The translations under genes were made by a program, and so were the position numbers. Below, in pieces: positions 10,548-21,038 of a DNA stretch of 64,000 nucleotides. Each line of letters starts with the position of its first letter. Position 1 is the stretch's first letter. The DNA comes from Aidingimonas halophila (GTDB lineage: Bacteria > Pseudomonadota > Gammaproteobacteria > Pseudomonadales > Halomonadaceae), in assembly GCF_900106955.1 (NCBI RefSeq), contig NZ_FNNI01000001.1, positions 248,001-312,000 of the forward strand. The letters are read 5' to 3'. The notes beneath the pieces were generated by a model, which worked only from the letters and a program-made list of their open reading frames with translations, made no database searches and was not told the origin of the DNA.

Positions 10548-11447
10548 TTACTCCCCGCCATTTCCGGTTTCCTCGAGCGACTCGAACTGGTTCAGATAGC
10601 GGAAGAAGTCACTGTCCGGTTCAAGAACCATCATGTCTCCCTCGCCATCGAAGCTATCGAGATACGCATTCAGGCTACGGTAGAAACTGAAGAACTCAGG
10701 ATCCTGCTGATAGGCTCCGGCGTAGATCCCGGCCGCTTCTGCATCCCCTTCACCACGCAATGTCTCGGCTCGCTCTTCAGCCTGTGCAAGCAGCACTTCG
10801 CGACGCCGGTCGGCATTGGCGCGAATGCGTTCGGCCTCTTCTGACCCCTGGGCCCGCCATTCACGTGCCTCACGTTGACGTTCGGAGCGCATCCGTTCAT
10901 ACACTGCCGAAGAGACGTCATCGGGTAGATCTATCTGCTTGACCCGGATATCGCGAATCGCCACACCCAGTTCGTTACGCATGAGTTCATCCAGCTCTTC
11001 GGCCGAACTGGTCATGAGATCATCCCGCTTTTCAGAGATGATTTCCTGCAGGTCCAGCCGCCCGAACTCATTACGCAGGCTTTCGTCGACACGTGGCTGG
11101 ATCAACCCCAGAGCTGCCATTTCATCCCCCGACGTGGCTTCGTAATAGCGCGTCGGATCGACGATCTGCCATTTCACGTAGGAATCGACGATGACGGCTT
11201 TCTGCTCCAGTGTCAGATAGCGGCTCGGATCCGTATCCAAGGTCAGCACGCGGGAGTCGAACTTGCGCACAGTCTGGGTTATCGGGATCTTGAAATGCAG
11301 CCCCGGCTGGATGTCTTCTTCCACGATTGCCCCAAAGCGCAGTTTCAGTGCGCGCTCGGTCTCGTCGACGATGTACAGCGAATTGCTGCCCAACCAGGCA
11401 AGGGCACCCAGCCCGGCGACGATCAGCAAGGAACGATTATTGATCAT
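10548..11447 (-). CDS. hflC: HflC, modulator of FtsH protease
   Basis: An N-terminal membrane helix (SLLIVAGLGALAWLG) is followed by a prohibitin/SPFH domain and a coiled-coil region rich in Arg, Glu and Ala (about residues 165 to 235). HflC forms a large periplasm-facing cage with HflK around FtsH. Its start overlaps the hflK stop region, showing tight coupling. Length 299. Confidence 0.95.
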   Translation of the reverse strand: MINNRSLLIVAGLGALAWLGSNSLYIVDETERALKLRFGAIVEEDIQPGLHFKIPITQTVRKFDSRVLTLDTDPSRYLTLEQKAVIVDSYVKWQIVDPTRYYEATSGDEMAALGLIQPRVDESLRNEFGRLDLQEIISEKRDDLMTSSAEELDELMRNELGVAIRDIRVKQIDLPDDVSSAVYERMRSERQREAREWRAQGSEEAERIRANADRRREVLLAQAEERAETLRGEGDAEAAGIYAGAYQQDPEFFSFYRSLNAYLDSFDGEGDMMVLEPDSDFFRYLNQFESLEETGNGGE

Positions 11448-12664
11448 TACCGACCCTCCCTGCGGAGACCGCTGCTTGTGCCACTACTGCTGCTATTTTG
11501 TTGCTGGCTTCGTATACGCTCCAGCAATTCCGCATCGACCTCATTGTCACTAAGACTGTCATCCTCGCTTGATCGGCTACCCGATCCGCTACCGCTGCGC
11601 AACTGATCCAAAGGCAAGTACATGACTGGGCTGCTTTCATCGACATCGAGCAATACCTTCTCGGTTCTGCCCATTACCTCGCTGACGGCATCCAGGTAGA
11701 GACGTTCGCGCATCAACTCGGGCGACTGTTGATATTCAACCAGTAACGAGTTGAAGCGATTCGCCGCACCCTGCGCTTCGGCGACGACGGATTCACGATA
11801 GCCTTGGCCACGTTCGATCAGCCGCTGAGCCCGGCCTTGCGCTTCCGGAATGATCGCATTGGCATAGGCCATGGCCTCGTTGATCGTACGCTGACGATCC
11901 TCACGTGCACGGATCACATCATCAAACGCGTCAATGACAGGCTCGGGCGCGGATGTCGATTCAATGTTGATCGTTTGCAACCGAATACCCGTGCCGTAGG
12001 CTTCCTGATACGACTGCAGACGACTGGCCACGGAACTGCCAAGAATTTCACGTCCCGAGGTCAATATATCGATCATCTCTGTACCGCCAACCACATGTCG
12101 CAGCGCAGAATCCAGAGAATTATCGATACTCAGTTCCGGATCACGGACGTTGAGCACGTAATCCCGCGGATTCGCCACTTGATACTGCGCCGATATCTCG
12201 ACTTCGACGATGTTTTCATCTCGCGTCAGCATCGACTGCGTCTGCGTCAGAGAACGTACGCGCGTCACGTTCACCATGCGAACGTCATCAATCAGTGGCG
12301 GGTTCCAGTGCAGGCCCGGTGTCACCGTCTCCAGGTACTTACCGAAACGCAGTACTACCCCCCGCTCCGACTGATCGACCAGATAGAACCCGCTGGCGGC
12401 CCAGATCGCCGCCGCGACAACCAGCAGCAGCCCAGGCAATGTAAAGCTGTTCCGGCGGCCACCGCCACCGCTGCCTTTTCCGCCACCGCCACGCTTGCCG
12501 CGACCACCGAGCATTCTGTTGATCTTGTCCTGAAACTTCTTCAGCGCCTCGTCGAGGTCTGGCGGTCCTTGATTCTTGCCACCGCCTTTGTCACCACCCC
12601 CGCCACGGCCACCGCCGCTCCAGGGGTCGTTTTGCTTACCACCGCCAGGCTCATTCCAAGCCAT
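11447..12664 (-). CDS. hflK: HflK, modulator of FtsH protease
   Basis: A Gly-rich, Lys-rich cytoplasmic N-terminus (about residues 1 to 70), one membrane helix (FTLPGLLLVVAAAIWAASGFYLV) and a prohibitin/SPFH domain. The Ser- and Gly-rich C-terminal tail is typical for halophilic relatives. It partners HflC, which follows directly. 137 bases without an evident gene separate it from hflX. Confidence 0.95.
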   Translation of the reverse strand: MAWNEPGGGKQNDPWSGGGRGGGGDKGGGKNQGPPDLDEALKKFQDKINRMLGGRGKRGGGGKGSGGGGRRNSFTLPGLLLVVAAAIWAASGFYLVDQSERGVVLRFGKYLETVTPGLHWNPPLIDDVRMVNVTRVRSLTQTQSMLTRDENIVEVEISAQYQVANPRDYVLNVRDPELSIDNSLDSALRHVVGGTEMIDILTSGREILGSSVASRLQSYQEAYGTGIRLQTINIESTSAPEPVIDAFDDVIRAREDRQRTINEAMAYANAIIPEAQGRAQRLIERGQGYRESVVAEAQGAANRFNSLLVEYQQSPELMRERLYLDAVSEVMGRTEKVLLDVDESSPVMYLPLDQLRSGSGSGSRSSEDDSLSDNEVDAELLERIRSQQQNSSSSGTSSGLRREGR

Positions 12665-12801
12665 ACGTCCTCTCCACTATGTGTTGCGTTACTCGAGCTG
12701 TAGACATCAGTCGCAGCGGCATACCGCAACATCGCATACCGCGCCTTCGGTTGCACTTTGGCGAATGTCGAATGGCGTTTCCCCGATTGCTGTCTGCAAC
12801 C

Positions 12802-14118
12802 TCAAGGGTCCCAAACCGGTTTATCACGCTGATCCGATGACAAATACTCGTCGGCATTCTCATCCAAACGTGACAGCAGTTGCATGAAATCACGTTTAGG
12901 CAGGCGTATGTCCAGTAGACTTCGCCCCTGATTATCAAATTGTTCTTCATTCACGGCACCGAGTTCATGCAACCCGGCACGTAACCGTGCCTTGGTCGGT
13001 GACAATGTCAAGCGGGTATCGAGCACATCCCCCGCGAGACGCTCGGAAAGCGCCTGATTCAGCAAATCGAGCCCCCGTCCCTGCTGTGCCGACAGCCAGA
13101 CGATCTCGGGGACGCCATCACTGTCTCGCTCGATTCGCGGTGCCGCATCGAACAGATCAATCTTGTTCATGACCAGCAGCGTCGGGACTTCGTCTGCGCC
13201 GATTTCCTGTAATACGCTACTCACTTGCTCGACATTGACGTCACGATCCGGATCAGCCGCATCAATGACATGCACCAGCAGCGATGCCTCGGCCGCTTCC
13301 TGCAATGTCGCCTGAAACGCCTCGACCAATTTATGCGGCAAATGCCGGATGAATCCTACCGTATCGGCCAGAACGACCGGCCCGACATCAGCAATCTCCA
13401 AGCGACGCAAGGTCGGGTCAAGCGTGGCGAACAGTTGATCCGCGGCATACACCGATGACTGGGTCATGGTATTGAACAGCGTCGACTTGCCGGCATTGGT
13501 ATAGCCGACCAGCGAGACACTCGGAATCTCCGCACGTGCGCGAGCACGGCGGTTCTGGCCGCGCTGGCTTCTGACCTTGTCGAGCCGTTTATGGATTGCC
13601 TTGATACGTCCCCGAAGCAGTCGCCGGTCGGTCTCGAGCTGCGTCTCGCCGGGACCACGCAGACCGATACCACCCTTCTGGCGCTCCAGGTGTGTCCAGC
13701 CACGTACCAGGCGAGTGGACATATACTCAAGTTGTGCCAACTCGACCTGCAGTTTCCCCTCGTGGGTACGGGCCCGCTGAGCAAAGATATCGAGAATCAA
13801 GCCGGTCCGATCCAGCACCCGGCATCTCAACGCATGCTCCAGGTTACGTTCCTGGGACGGGCTAAGTGCGTGGTTGAAGATCACCAGCTCGGCACGATGC
13901 TCAGCGAGACGCTCGCGCAACTCCTCGAGCTTGCCGCTACCAATGAAAGTGCGGGGGTCGGGACGTCGCCGACTCCCCTGCATCATCGATACCGGTTCAG
14001 CCCCGGCGGAACGCACCAGTTCGAGAAACTCTCCCGGATCTTCACGCGCCTGCTCATCCTGAAAATCGATATGGACGAGTATCGCCGTTTCGCCGGCATC
14101 GGGTCGTTCAAAAAACAA
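12802..14118 (-). CDS. hflX: Ribosome-associated GTPase HflX
   Basis: A GTPase that splits or rescues stalled ribosomes. The N-terminal HflX domain (FIGSGKLEEL, HALSPSQERNLE) precedes a Gly-rich linker segment (GGIGLRGPGETQLE) and a G domain with VGYTNAGKSTLFN (G1), ADTVGFIRHLPH (G3) and NKID (G4). It is 14 bases after hfq, the usual gammaproteobacterial order. Confidence 0.96.
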   Translation of the reverse strand: MFFERPDAGETAILVHIDFQDEQAREDPGEFLELVRSAGAEPVSMMQGSRRRPDPRTFIGSGKLEELRERLAEHRAELVIFNHALSPSQERNLEHALRCRVLDRTGLILDIFAQRARTHEGKLQVELAQLEYMSTRLVRGWTHLERQKGGIGLRGPGETQLETDRRLLRGRIKAIHKRLDKVRSQRGQNRRARARAEIPSVSLVGYTNAGKSTLFNTMTQSSVYAADQLFATLDPTLRRLEIADVGPVVLADTVGFIRHLPHKLVEAFQATLQEAAEASLLVHVIDAADPDRDVNVEQVSSVLQEIGADEVPTLLVMNKIDLFDAAPRIERDSDGVPEIVWLSAQQGRGLDLLNQALSERLAGDVLDTRLTLSPTKARLRAGLHELGAVNEEQFDNQGRSLLDIRLPKRDFMQLLSRLDENADEYLSSDQRDKPVWDP

Positions 14119-14132
14119 TCACTACCTCGCGA

Positions 14133-14381
14133 TCAACTATCATCCTCGGCTATTGCGGGATCCTGAGCCGGCAATCTTACGCTACGCGATGGAACCACCG
14201 TAGAGATAGCATGCTTGTAAACCATCTGACTAACGGTGTTGCGCAGCAGAATGACGAACTGATCGAAAGACTCGATCTGTCCCTGCAACTTGATGCCATT
14301 GACCAGGAAAATCGATACCGGAATGCGCTCCTTGCGCAGAATGTTCAGGTATGGATCTTGAAGGGACTGCCCTTTGGACAT
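14133..14381 (-). CDS. hfq: RNA chaperone Hfq
   Basis: An 82-residue Sm-like protein that pairs small RNAs with mRNA targets. The core is intact, with [19 protein letters not shown], the [18 protein letters not shown] Sm1 motif and the [12 protein letters not shown] Sm2 motif, which includes the KH pair that binds uridines. The C-terminal tail is short. A good AGGGAGAG site precedes the ATG; hflX follows. Confidence 0.98.
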   Translation of the reverse strand: MSKGQSLQDPYLNILRKERIPVSIFLVNGIKLQGQIESFDQFVILLRNTVSQMVYKHAISTVVPSRSVRLPAQDPAIAEDDS

Positions 14382-14505
14382 TTTGCTCTCCCTAATACTG
14401 TCTCTTTGATTAATGTCATTCTTCTCGTTCGCCGATCGCCTTGGCGGGTCGGCGCAAGAAAACGTCGATAGGCCATGGCCGTCTCATCGAACCTGCCATA
14501 TTACG

Positions 14506-15450
14506 CTAAGTGGTGCTTTTGCGCACGATCTTCAATACTTCGGAAAAGGCTTCTTTTCGTTGCGCATCCACCCAGTACAACCCTCGCCACCCTCGCATCC
14601 AGGTGATTTGGCGCTTGGCCAGCTGACGAGTCGCGATCACACCTCGCTGGTATAGGGTGTCTCGATCCCCATAACCATCGAGATACTCCCATGCCTGACG
14701 ATATCCGACACTTTTCATGGATGGCAGTTTCAAATGCAGATCGCCCCGTTCACGCAAGGCGGCAACTTCATCGAGAAATCCCTCATTCAGCATATGGGCA
14801 AAACGTGTCGCAATGCGTTCATGCAGAACCTGCCGATCGGCCGGTGCCAGTCCTATCGACAGGGTACGCCAGGGGAAGGTGTCAGGACGCTGCTCACGCC
14901 ATAACTCGCTCATCGGTTTCCCCGTGACTCGATACACTTCAAGCGCTCGCATCAGGCGCTGAGGGTCGTTGTCACTGATACGGGTCGCCGCTTCCGGATC
15001 GACACGCGCCAGCTCAGCATGCATGGCTGCTAATCCCTCGCTTTGTCGCCAGGCCTCCAACTCGGCTCTGACCGAAGGGTTCGCCGACGGAAGGTTGGCC
15101 ACGCCATCCACCAGATGCTTGTAGTAAAGCATGCTTCCACCCACCAGCAACGGTACCCTGCCTGCTGCGGTAATTTGTCGCATCTCTCGAAGAGCATCAT
15201 CGCGAAATTCGGCCACCGAATAGGGTTCGGCAGGGTCTCGGATATCGATCAATCGATGCGGGGCCCGGGCCCTCTCGTCGTCGTCGGGCTTGGCGGTACC
15301 GATATCCATCTCGCGGTAGACCATGGCCGAGTCCACGCTGATCAAGTCGCAATCCAGCTGCTCATGCAGCTTGATCGCCATATCGGTCTTGCCGGATGCC
15401 GTGGCGCCCATCAAGAAAATCGCCAATGGGCGGGAATCTGTATTGCTCAT
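14506..15450 (-). CDS. miaA: tRNA dimethylallyltransferase MiaA
   Basis: Adds an isopentenyl group to A37 of tRNAs reading UNN codons. The P-loop [14 protein letters not shown], the [18 protein letters not shown] segment and the [14 protein letters not shown] block are present. At 314 residues the length is normal. Its start overlaps the mutL stop by four bases. Confidence 0.97.
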   Translation of the reverse strand: MSNTDSRPLAIFLMGATASGKTDMAIKLHEQLDCDLISVDSAMVYREMDIGTAKPDDDERARAPHRLIDIRDPAEPYSVAEFRDDALREMRQITAAGRVPLLVGGSMLYYKHLVDGVANLPSANPSVRAELEAWRQSEGLAAMHAELARVDPEAATRISDNDPQRLMRALEVYRVTGKPMSELWREQRPDTFPWRTLSIGLAPADRQVLHERIATRFAHMLNEGFLDEVAALRERGDLHLKLPSMKSVGYRQAWEYLDGYGDRDTLYQRGVIATRQLAKRQITWMRGWRGLYWVDAQRKEAFSEVLKIVRKSTT

Positions 15451-17375
15451 TGGCCACGCAGGAACAGTCTATCGAGTTGATTCATGGACATCTCACACCA
15501 CGTAGGACGCCCGTGATTGCATTGACCACTGCGTTCCGTACGCTCCATGTCACGCAGCAACGCATTCATCTCCGGTATCGTCAGTTGACGATTGGCTCTG
15601 ACACTGCCGTGACACGCCATGGTCGATAACAAATCGTTAATGTGTGCTTCGAGACGATTGGACTGCCCATAATGCTCCAGGTCATTGAGCATATCGCGAA
15701 TCAGTGGCTCGACATCGGCATCGGCCAGCAGTGCCGGCAACTGACGCACCAGTAGCGTTTCAGGTCCGGCAATATCCAGTTCGACCCCCAGGCGGGCAAA
15801 GGCCTCGCGCTCTCGTTCGGCGGTTTCGACCTCTCTCGCACTCACCGCCATGGAGACCGGCATCAGCAGATTCTGCGCATCCAGGCGTCCTTCATGGACC
15901 TGAGTCTTCATGCGCTCGTAGGTGATTCGTTCATGGGCCGCATGCATATCTACCAGGACCAGGCCACGCTCGCTTTGCGACAGAATGTATACCCCATGCA
16001 ATTGGGCGATCGCGTATCCTAACGGGGGCGCCCGTGTCGCGTCATCGCTGTCCGGCAATGAGGTCACCGGCTTGACCGGGGGCTCGGCTGTATCCCCCGA
16101 TGCGTCTCCGCGCCTTACCACCGATGGCGTGTCCTGCTGAGGAGTCAAAAGGCTCGCTTCATGATCGGGATGCAACGCTTGGTAACCGGCCATGAACTCG
16201 CGGACTCGAGCCGGTGTCGGTCTGGTCGCGTCGTCCCTGGCATGTAACGCCATGGGCTGTTGCTGCCACCTCGGGGTTTTCGGTTGCTGAAGCGCTTCCG
16301 GTTGAACATCCGTGGTCGATGCTTCATCAGTTGCTGGTGTCTCGACCGAGTCCCCAGCGGGTCGAGCCTCACCCAGGGCACGATGCAAACTGGAAAAGAG
16401 AAAGTCATGCACCATCCGACCATCACGGAAGCGCACCTCATGCTTGGTCGGGTGCACATTGACATCGACCACCGACGGGTCGAGCTCGAGATAGAGAATG
16501 AACACCGGGTGCCGGCCATGAAACAGCACATCACGATAGGCTTGTCGAATGGCATGAGCGACCAGCCGGTCACGGACGACTCGGCGGTTGACGAAGAAAT
16601 ATTGCTGGTCGGCCTGGGCCCGCGAATGGGTCGGCAGCCCCACCCATCCCCAGAGACGCATCCCCCCGGTTTCCATATCCAGGTGCAGCGCATTATCCAG
16701 AAACTTGCTGCCCAATAGGGCGGACACCCGGCGCTCTCTTGCGCTGGCATCCACGCCCGGACGCAATTGATGCAGTGTCTTTTGCTGATGGCGTAGCGTC
16801 AGTCCAATATCGAAACGAGACAGTGCCAGGCGACGAAACGCTTCTTCCACATGGCCAAATTCGGTTTTTTCGGTTCGCAGGAACTTGCGGCGAGCCGGGG
16901 TATTGAAAAAGAGGTCCCGTACCGTCACTGATGTACCGCGTGGATGCGGCGCCGGTGACAACCGCGGCTCCATCTCACGCCCTTCAGCAACGACTCGCCA
17001 TCCCCACTGGGGGTCGTCATGAATGTTCGATATCAGCTCCAGACGAGACACTGAACTGATCGAAGCCAGCGCTTCTCCACGAAACCCGAGGCTACCGACG
17101 CCCTCAAGATCGTCCAGCGATGCGATCTTGCTGGTGGCGTGCCGGGACAGTGCCAGCCCCAGTTCTTCCTCGGCGATACCGCCACCGTCGTCGCGAACCC
17201 GTATCAATCGGGTACCGCCGTTTTCAAGCTCGATCTCGACACGTTCACTGCCGGCATCGATGGCATTCTCGACCAACTCCTTGACCACCGAAGCAGGACG
17301 CTCCACCACCTCTCCGGCAGCGATCTGGTTGGACAGGCGGGGATCGAGGATACGTATGTGTCGATGTACGGTCAT
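15447..17375 (-). CDS. mutL: DNA mismatch repair protein MutL
   Basis: N-terminal GHKL ATPase ([47 protein letters not shown]), a variable Pro-rich linker (about residues 340 to 440) and a C-terminal dimerisation domain ending [18 protein letters not shown]. The C-terminal part lacks the DQHAxxE metal-binding motif of endonuclease-type MutL and has [13 protein letters not shown], typical of dam-type gammaproteobacteria. Coupled to miaA. Confidence 0.96.
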   Translation of the reverse strand: MTVHRHIRILDPRLSNQIAAGEVVERPASVVKELVENAIDAGSERVEIELENGGTRLIRVRDDGGGIAEEELGLALSRHATSKIASLDDLEGVGSLGFRGEALASISSVSRLELISNIHDDPQWGWRVVAEGREMEPRLSPAPHPRGTSVTVRDLFFNTPARRKFLRTEKTEFGHVEEAFRRLALSRFDIGLTLRHQQKTLHQLRPGVDASARERRVSALLGSKFLDNALHLDMETGGMRLWGWVGLPTHSRAQADQQYFFVNRRVVRDRLVAHAIRQAYRDVLFHGRHPVFILYLELDPSVVDVNVHPTKHEVRFRDGRMVHDFLFSSLHRALGEARPAGDSVETPATDEASTTDVQPEALQQPKTPRWQQQPMALHARDDATRPTPARVREFMAGYQALHPDHEASLLTPQQDTPSVVRRGDASGDTAEPPVKPVTSLPDSDDATRAPPLGYAIAQLHGVYILSQSERGLVLVDMHAAHERITYERMKTQVHEGRLDAQNLLMPVSMAVSAREVETAEREREAFARLGVELDIAGPETLLVRQLPALLADADVEPLIRDMLNDLEHYGQSNRLEAHINDLLSTMACHGSVRANRQLTIPEMNALLRDMERTERSGQCNHGRPTWCEMSMNQLDRLFLRGQ

Positions 17376-17378
17376 AAG

Positions 17379-18887
17379 TTATGAACTGGGGATTCTCAGC
17401 ACCTGGCCGACGCGAATGATATCGCCATTGATCTCGTTGGCTTGTCGCAGCCGGGCGACCGGCACCTGATGCCGCGAAGCGATTTCCGACAGGGTATCAC
17501 CGGGTTGAATCCGGTACTCATCATTGGACTCTCCCCGTTCTTGATCACGCTGCCAGGCCAACAGGCTGGTCGGCGGGGGATTCTTCTCGAAATGACTCAG
17601 CATACCGGAGAAAATCGCATTGGCCATTTTCTTTTGATACGCCGAATCAACCAATCGACGCTCCTCCTCCGGATTGGAAATGAAGCCCGTTTCCACGAGC
17701 AGAGAGGGGATATCCGGTGACTTCAACACCATGAAACCCGCCTGCTCCACCTGGGACTTGTGCAACCGATTGATTTGTCCCAACCGTCCCAGCACCTGAT
17801 CACCAATGGACAAAGAGTCATTCAGTGTCGCTGTCATGGTGAGATCCAGCAATACGCCTCGCAGCACTTCATCCTTGTCATCAAGCGATAGATTGCCATC
17901 CACACCGCCGATCAGATCGGATTCATTCTCGCTTTCCGCCAACCACTTGGCTGTTTCGGATGTCGCGCCCCGCTGCGAAAGGGCAAATACCGAACTGCCT
18001 CGAGGTTGAGAGCTGCGAAAGGCATCCGCATGAATCGAGACGAAAAAGTCGGCTTTCTGCTCGCGTGCGATTCGAGTACGTTCCCTGAGCCCCACATAGT
18101 AGTCACCGTCACGAATCATGACGGCCTTGAAACCTTCCGCCTCATTGACTCGGCGCTGAAGCCGGGTGGCGATGTCGAGCACGACATCCTTCTCACGTGT
18201 TCCCGCCGGCCCCATGGCCCCCGGGTCCTCTCCACCGTGCCCGGCATCGATGGCGATAATGATATCGCGTTTGGGATGCGGCTGGGCCTGTTGCAACGCA
18301 TCGACGGCCGACTCGTCGACGTCCAGACCTTCCATCCGACTCTTCGCCTGTACCCGATCGGCGGCAATTTCCTGCTCACGAATCATGGCTTCGATGGGAT
18401 CGATGGGATCCTCGACGGCACTTTCTCCGGGATATTCCAGATCCACGACCAGTCGATGCCCATACTTGTCGTTGGGTGCCAGGGTGAAATCTCGCGGTTC
18501 GATGGCACGATCGAGATCAAGCACGACACGCAGGTCATCGCCGTTACGAACACCGGAGCGAACGCCGCTTATTGCGCTGCCATCGAGGTCGAGAGAATCC
18601 AGCTCGGTTTCCAGGCGGCTGTCGTCAAGGTCGATCACCAAGCGATCCGGGTCCTCGAGCATGAAGACATTGGCTTCAGCCGCTTCCGAGAGGTCGAATA
18701 CGAGCCTCGAGTGATCGGGTGCGGCCCACAGGCGAACGTTATCGATCTGAGCGGCGACCGCAGGCGTCGACCATGGCAGCGCAATAGCCATTAGCCACCC
18801 CGTCATCCGGACGAGCCACCGGAATGCGTTTTCCGACGTAACGAGCTGCCCCTCTCTTTTACCCACGACGACGTTCAAAGCGCCCAT
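17379..18887 (-). CDS. N-acetylmuramoyl-L-alanine amidase (AmiB/AmiC type)
   Basis: A periplasmic cell-separation amidase. In order: signal peptide (WLMAIALPWSTPAVAA), AMIN domain (DNVRLWAAPDHSRLVFDL onward), an Amidase_3 catalytic domain (IAIDAGHGGEDPGAMGPAGTREKDVVLDIA, VSIHADAF, LLVETGFISNPEEE) and a C-terminal LysM repeat (YRIQPGDTLSEIASRH). I start at the ATG at 18887, 17 bases after tsaE; an in-frame ATG at 18917 inside tsaE is an alternative. The catalytic zinc ligands (His, Glu, His, Glu) are all visible. Confidence 0.92.
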   Translation of the reverse strand: MGALNVVVGKREGQLVTSENAFRWLVRMTGWLMAIALPWSTPAVAAQIDNVRLWAAPDHSRLVFDLSEAAEANVFMLEDPDRLVIDLDDSRLETELDSLDLDGSAISGVRSGVRNGDDLRVVLDLDRAIEPRDFTLAPNDKYGHRLVVDLEYPGESAVEDPIDPIEAMIREQEIAADRVQAKSRMEGLDVDESAVDALQQAQPHPKRDIIIAIDAGHGGEDPGAMGPAGTREKDVVLDIATRLQRRVNEAEGFKAVMIRDGDYYVGLRERTRIAREQKADFFVSIHADAFRSSQPRGSSVFALSQRGATSETAKWLAESENESDLIGGVDGNLSLDDKDEVLRGVLLDLTMTATLNDSLSIGDQVLGRLGQINRLHKSQVEQAGFMVLKSPDIPSLLVETGFISNPEEERRLVDSAYQKKMANAIFSGMLSHFEKNPPPTSLLAWQRDQERGESNDEYRIQPGDTLSEIASRHQVPVARLRQANEINGDIIRVGQVLRIPSS

Positions 18888-18903
18888 CCCATAACCTGCT
18901 CTG

Positions 18904-19404
18904 TCATGTTCCATCATCCACACTGGCGGCACCGAGCCACGCCGCCCCGGGGTCTTCGAGAGACTGCAATGCCAGCCTGCCATGGTCGCTATACGCTGCC
19001 ACAGACAAGCAACGGCCTGATGAGGCGACCTCTAACCGTATCCAGAGGTCCGGCAGCGGAAGCCATCCCGCACCGCGGCTAGGCCATTCGACCAGGCTCA
19101 GACTCTCTTCGCCCAGCAGATCACGTGCCCCCATGAACTCCAACTCTTCCGGGTCCCCCAGCCGATACAGGTCGAAATGATATAGCGTGACCTGCCCCAA
19201 CCGATAGGGCTCCACCAGTGTGTACGTTGGGCTTTTCACGGCGCCATGGTGGCCATAGGCAAGTAATACGCCACGAGCCAGGGTCGTTTTCCCGGCACCC
19301 AACTCGCCCTCGAGATACACAAGCCCCCGCCCCTGCAAGGCCACCCCCAAGGCCTTGCCAAAGGCGACCTGTGCCGTTTCATCGGGAAGCGTTATGCCAT
19401 CCAT
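18904..19404 (-). CDS. tsaE: TsaE, tRNA threonylcarbamoyladenosine ATPase
   Basis: Small P-loop ATPase (GELGAGKTTLARG, SPTYTLVEPYR, YHFDLYRLGDPEELE) needed with TsaB and TsaD for t6A37 in tRNA. Length 166. It lies between nnr and the amidase gene, the conserved gammaproteobacterial order. Confidence 0.95.
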   Translation of the reverse strand: MDGITLPDETAQVAFGKALGVALQGRGLVYLEGELGAGKTTLARGVLLAYGHHGAVKSPTYTLVEPYRLGQVTLYHFDLYRLGDPEELEFMGARDLLGEESLSLVEWPSRGAGWLPLPDLWIRLEVASSGRCLSVAAYSDHGRLALQSLEDPGAAWLGAASVDDGT

Positions 19405-19423
19405 CTACTTGTCTTGCCTCTTT

Positions 19424-20938
19424 TCAAGACGCCTCTCGGGACTCACAGAGCGAACGGTTGAGCCATGACCGCGCATAGGATGCCAGATCACTGGCCAGCA
19501 AGCCACGTTCGCCCTCTTCTCTGGCCGCCTTATCCGCTGCCAGCGCATGCACCATCACCCCGAGGCAGGCAGCACGCTCGAGCTCCTGCCCCTGAGAAAC
19601 CAGCGCCGCCACGATGCCGGTCAGGACATCTCCCATTCCGCCACTGGCCATGCCGGGATTACCATAAGGACAAACCCAAGTGCCATGCTTCGCTGCAATC
19701 AAGCTTCCGCTACCCTTGAGGACGGCGACGCCGCCAAAGGTTTCCTGCAAACACCTGACGGCCTTCAAACGATCGGCCTGTACCTCATCGGCACGCCACC
19801 CCAGAAGGCGAGCGGCTTCACCAGGATGCGGCGTGAGAATCCAATCCTCGCGAACCGTCACACTAGAAGCACCAGCTAGCAGATTGAGCCCATCGGCGTC
19901 GACGACCAACGGACAATCGACATTCCGTACCGTCTGAAGAGCCCCCTGCCCCCAAGCGCTCTGGCCGAGTCCCGGCCCCACCGCGACGACATCCACACCG
20001 TTGAGAAGCCGCTCCAGATCCCCGGCACTGCGTACCCCATGCACCATGACTTCGGGACATGACACGAGACTGGCCGTGACATGTTCCGGGGCCGTCGCCA
20101 GGGTCACCTTTCCGGCCCCCGCTCGGGCCGCGGCGCGACTGGCCAGCAGTGCGGCACCCCCGAAACCGGGCGCACCGCCCACGACCAGCACGTGGCCGTA
20201 GTTTCCCTTGTGACCATCACGCGATCGTGACGGCAACCATGTCGGCAACAACGACGACGACAACAATCCGGCAACCGGTGCCAGGTCGGTATGCAATGAC
20301 GCATCGACATCCAGGGTTTCCAGGCGGTGCTCTCCGACATAGGCTGGTGCATTACCGGTATGCAACCCCAACTTGTCGGCAATGAATGTCACGGTCAGCG
20401 TGGCATGCACCACCGTTCCCAGCACGACCCCGGTATCCGCCGAAAGCCCGGAGGGGATATCGATGGCCAGCACCGGTAATGCACTGCCATTGATATCGGC
20501 AATGGCCTCTTCATAAGGGGATCGGACGTCGCCTTGCAAACCGGTTCCCAGCAGAGCATCCACGATCACTTCCCCTTCCATCCCGCTGCCGGGATGCCAA
20601 GCGGCCGGCTTGACGCCCGCCTCACTGGCCATCGTCACGGCTCGGGCCGCGTCTCCGGACAACGATTCGGGATCACGCAAGGCCAACAACTGGACTCCCA
20701 GTCCATCCGCCGCCGCCAGCGCTGCGACGACATAGCCATCGCCGGCATTATTCCCGGCTCCACAGAACACCGTTATGCGCCTGATTTGCGGCCAACGGCG
20801 TCGCAGGGCACGATAAGCCGCTCTGCCCGCCCGCTTCATCAGCGCGAACCCATCGCCGTTCATGTCGCCAGCGATGACCCGACGATCCAGTTCTCGCACC
20901 TGTTCGGCCAAATACAGTACTGACGCAGGGAACGACAT
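19424..20938 (-). CDS. nnr: Bifunctional NAD(P)HX epimerase/dehydratase
   Basis: Repairs hydrated NADH and NADPH. The N-terminal YjeF domain acts as epimerase (FCGAGNNAGDGYVVA) and the C-terminal kinase-like domain as ADP-dependent dehydratase (GPGLGQS, LTPHPGEAARLL, NPGMASGGMGDVLTGIVAAL). I start at MSFPASVLYLAEQVRELD (20938), the family N-terminus; ten more residues upstream are open. It diverges from queG, with about 100 bases between them. Confidence 0.95.
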   Translation of the reverse strand: MSFPASVLYLAEQVRELDRRVIAGDMNGDGFALMKRAGRAAYRALRRRWPQIRRITVFCGAGNNAGDGYVVAALAAADGLGVQLLALRDPESLSGDAARAVTMASEAGVKPAAWHPGSGMEGEVIVDALLGTGLQGDVRSPYEEAIADINGSALPVLAIDIPSGLSADTGVVLGTVVHATLTVTFIADKLGLHTGNAPAYVGEHRLETLDVDASLHTDLAPVAGLLSSSLLPTWLPSRSRDGHKGNYGHVLVVGGAPGFGGAALLASRAAARAGAGKVTLATAPEHVTASLVSCPEVMVHGVRSAGDLERLLNGVDVVAVGPGLGQSAWGQGALQTVRNVDCPLVVDADGLNLLAGASSVTVREDWILTPHPGEAARLLGWRADEVQADRLKAVRCLQETFGGVAVLKGSGSLIAAKHGTWVCPYGNPGMASGGMGDVLTGIVAALVSQGQELERAACLGVMVHALAADKAAREEGERGLLASDLASYARSWLNRSLCESREAS

Positions 20939-21038
20939 AGGTTTCTCCGTGCATGGCATGAGGAACATATACTAGTGTAGGGTGAGCAGCGCGCCAGCCA
21001 AAGTCTGCTCCATACGACGCCACGATATTTCCACGATC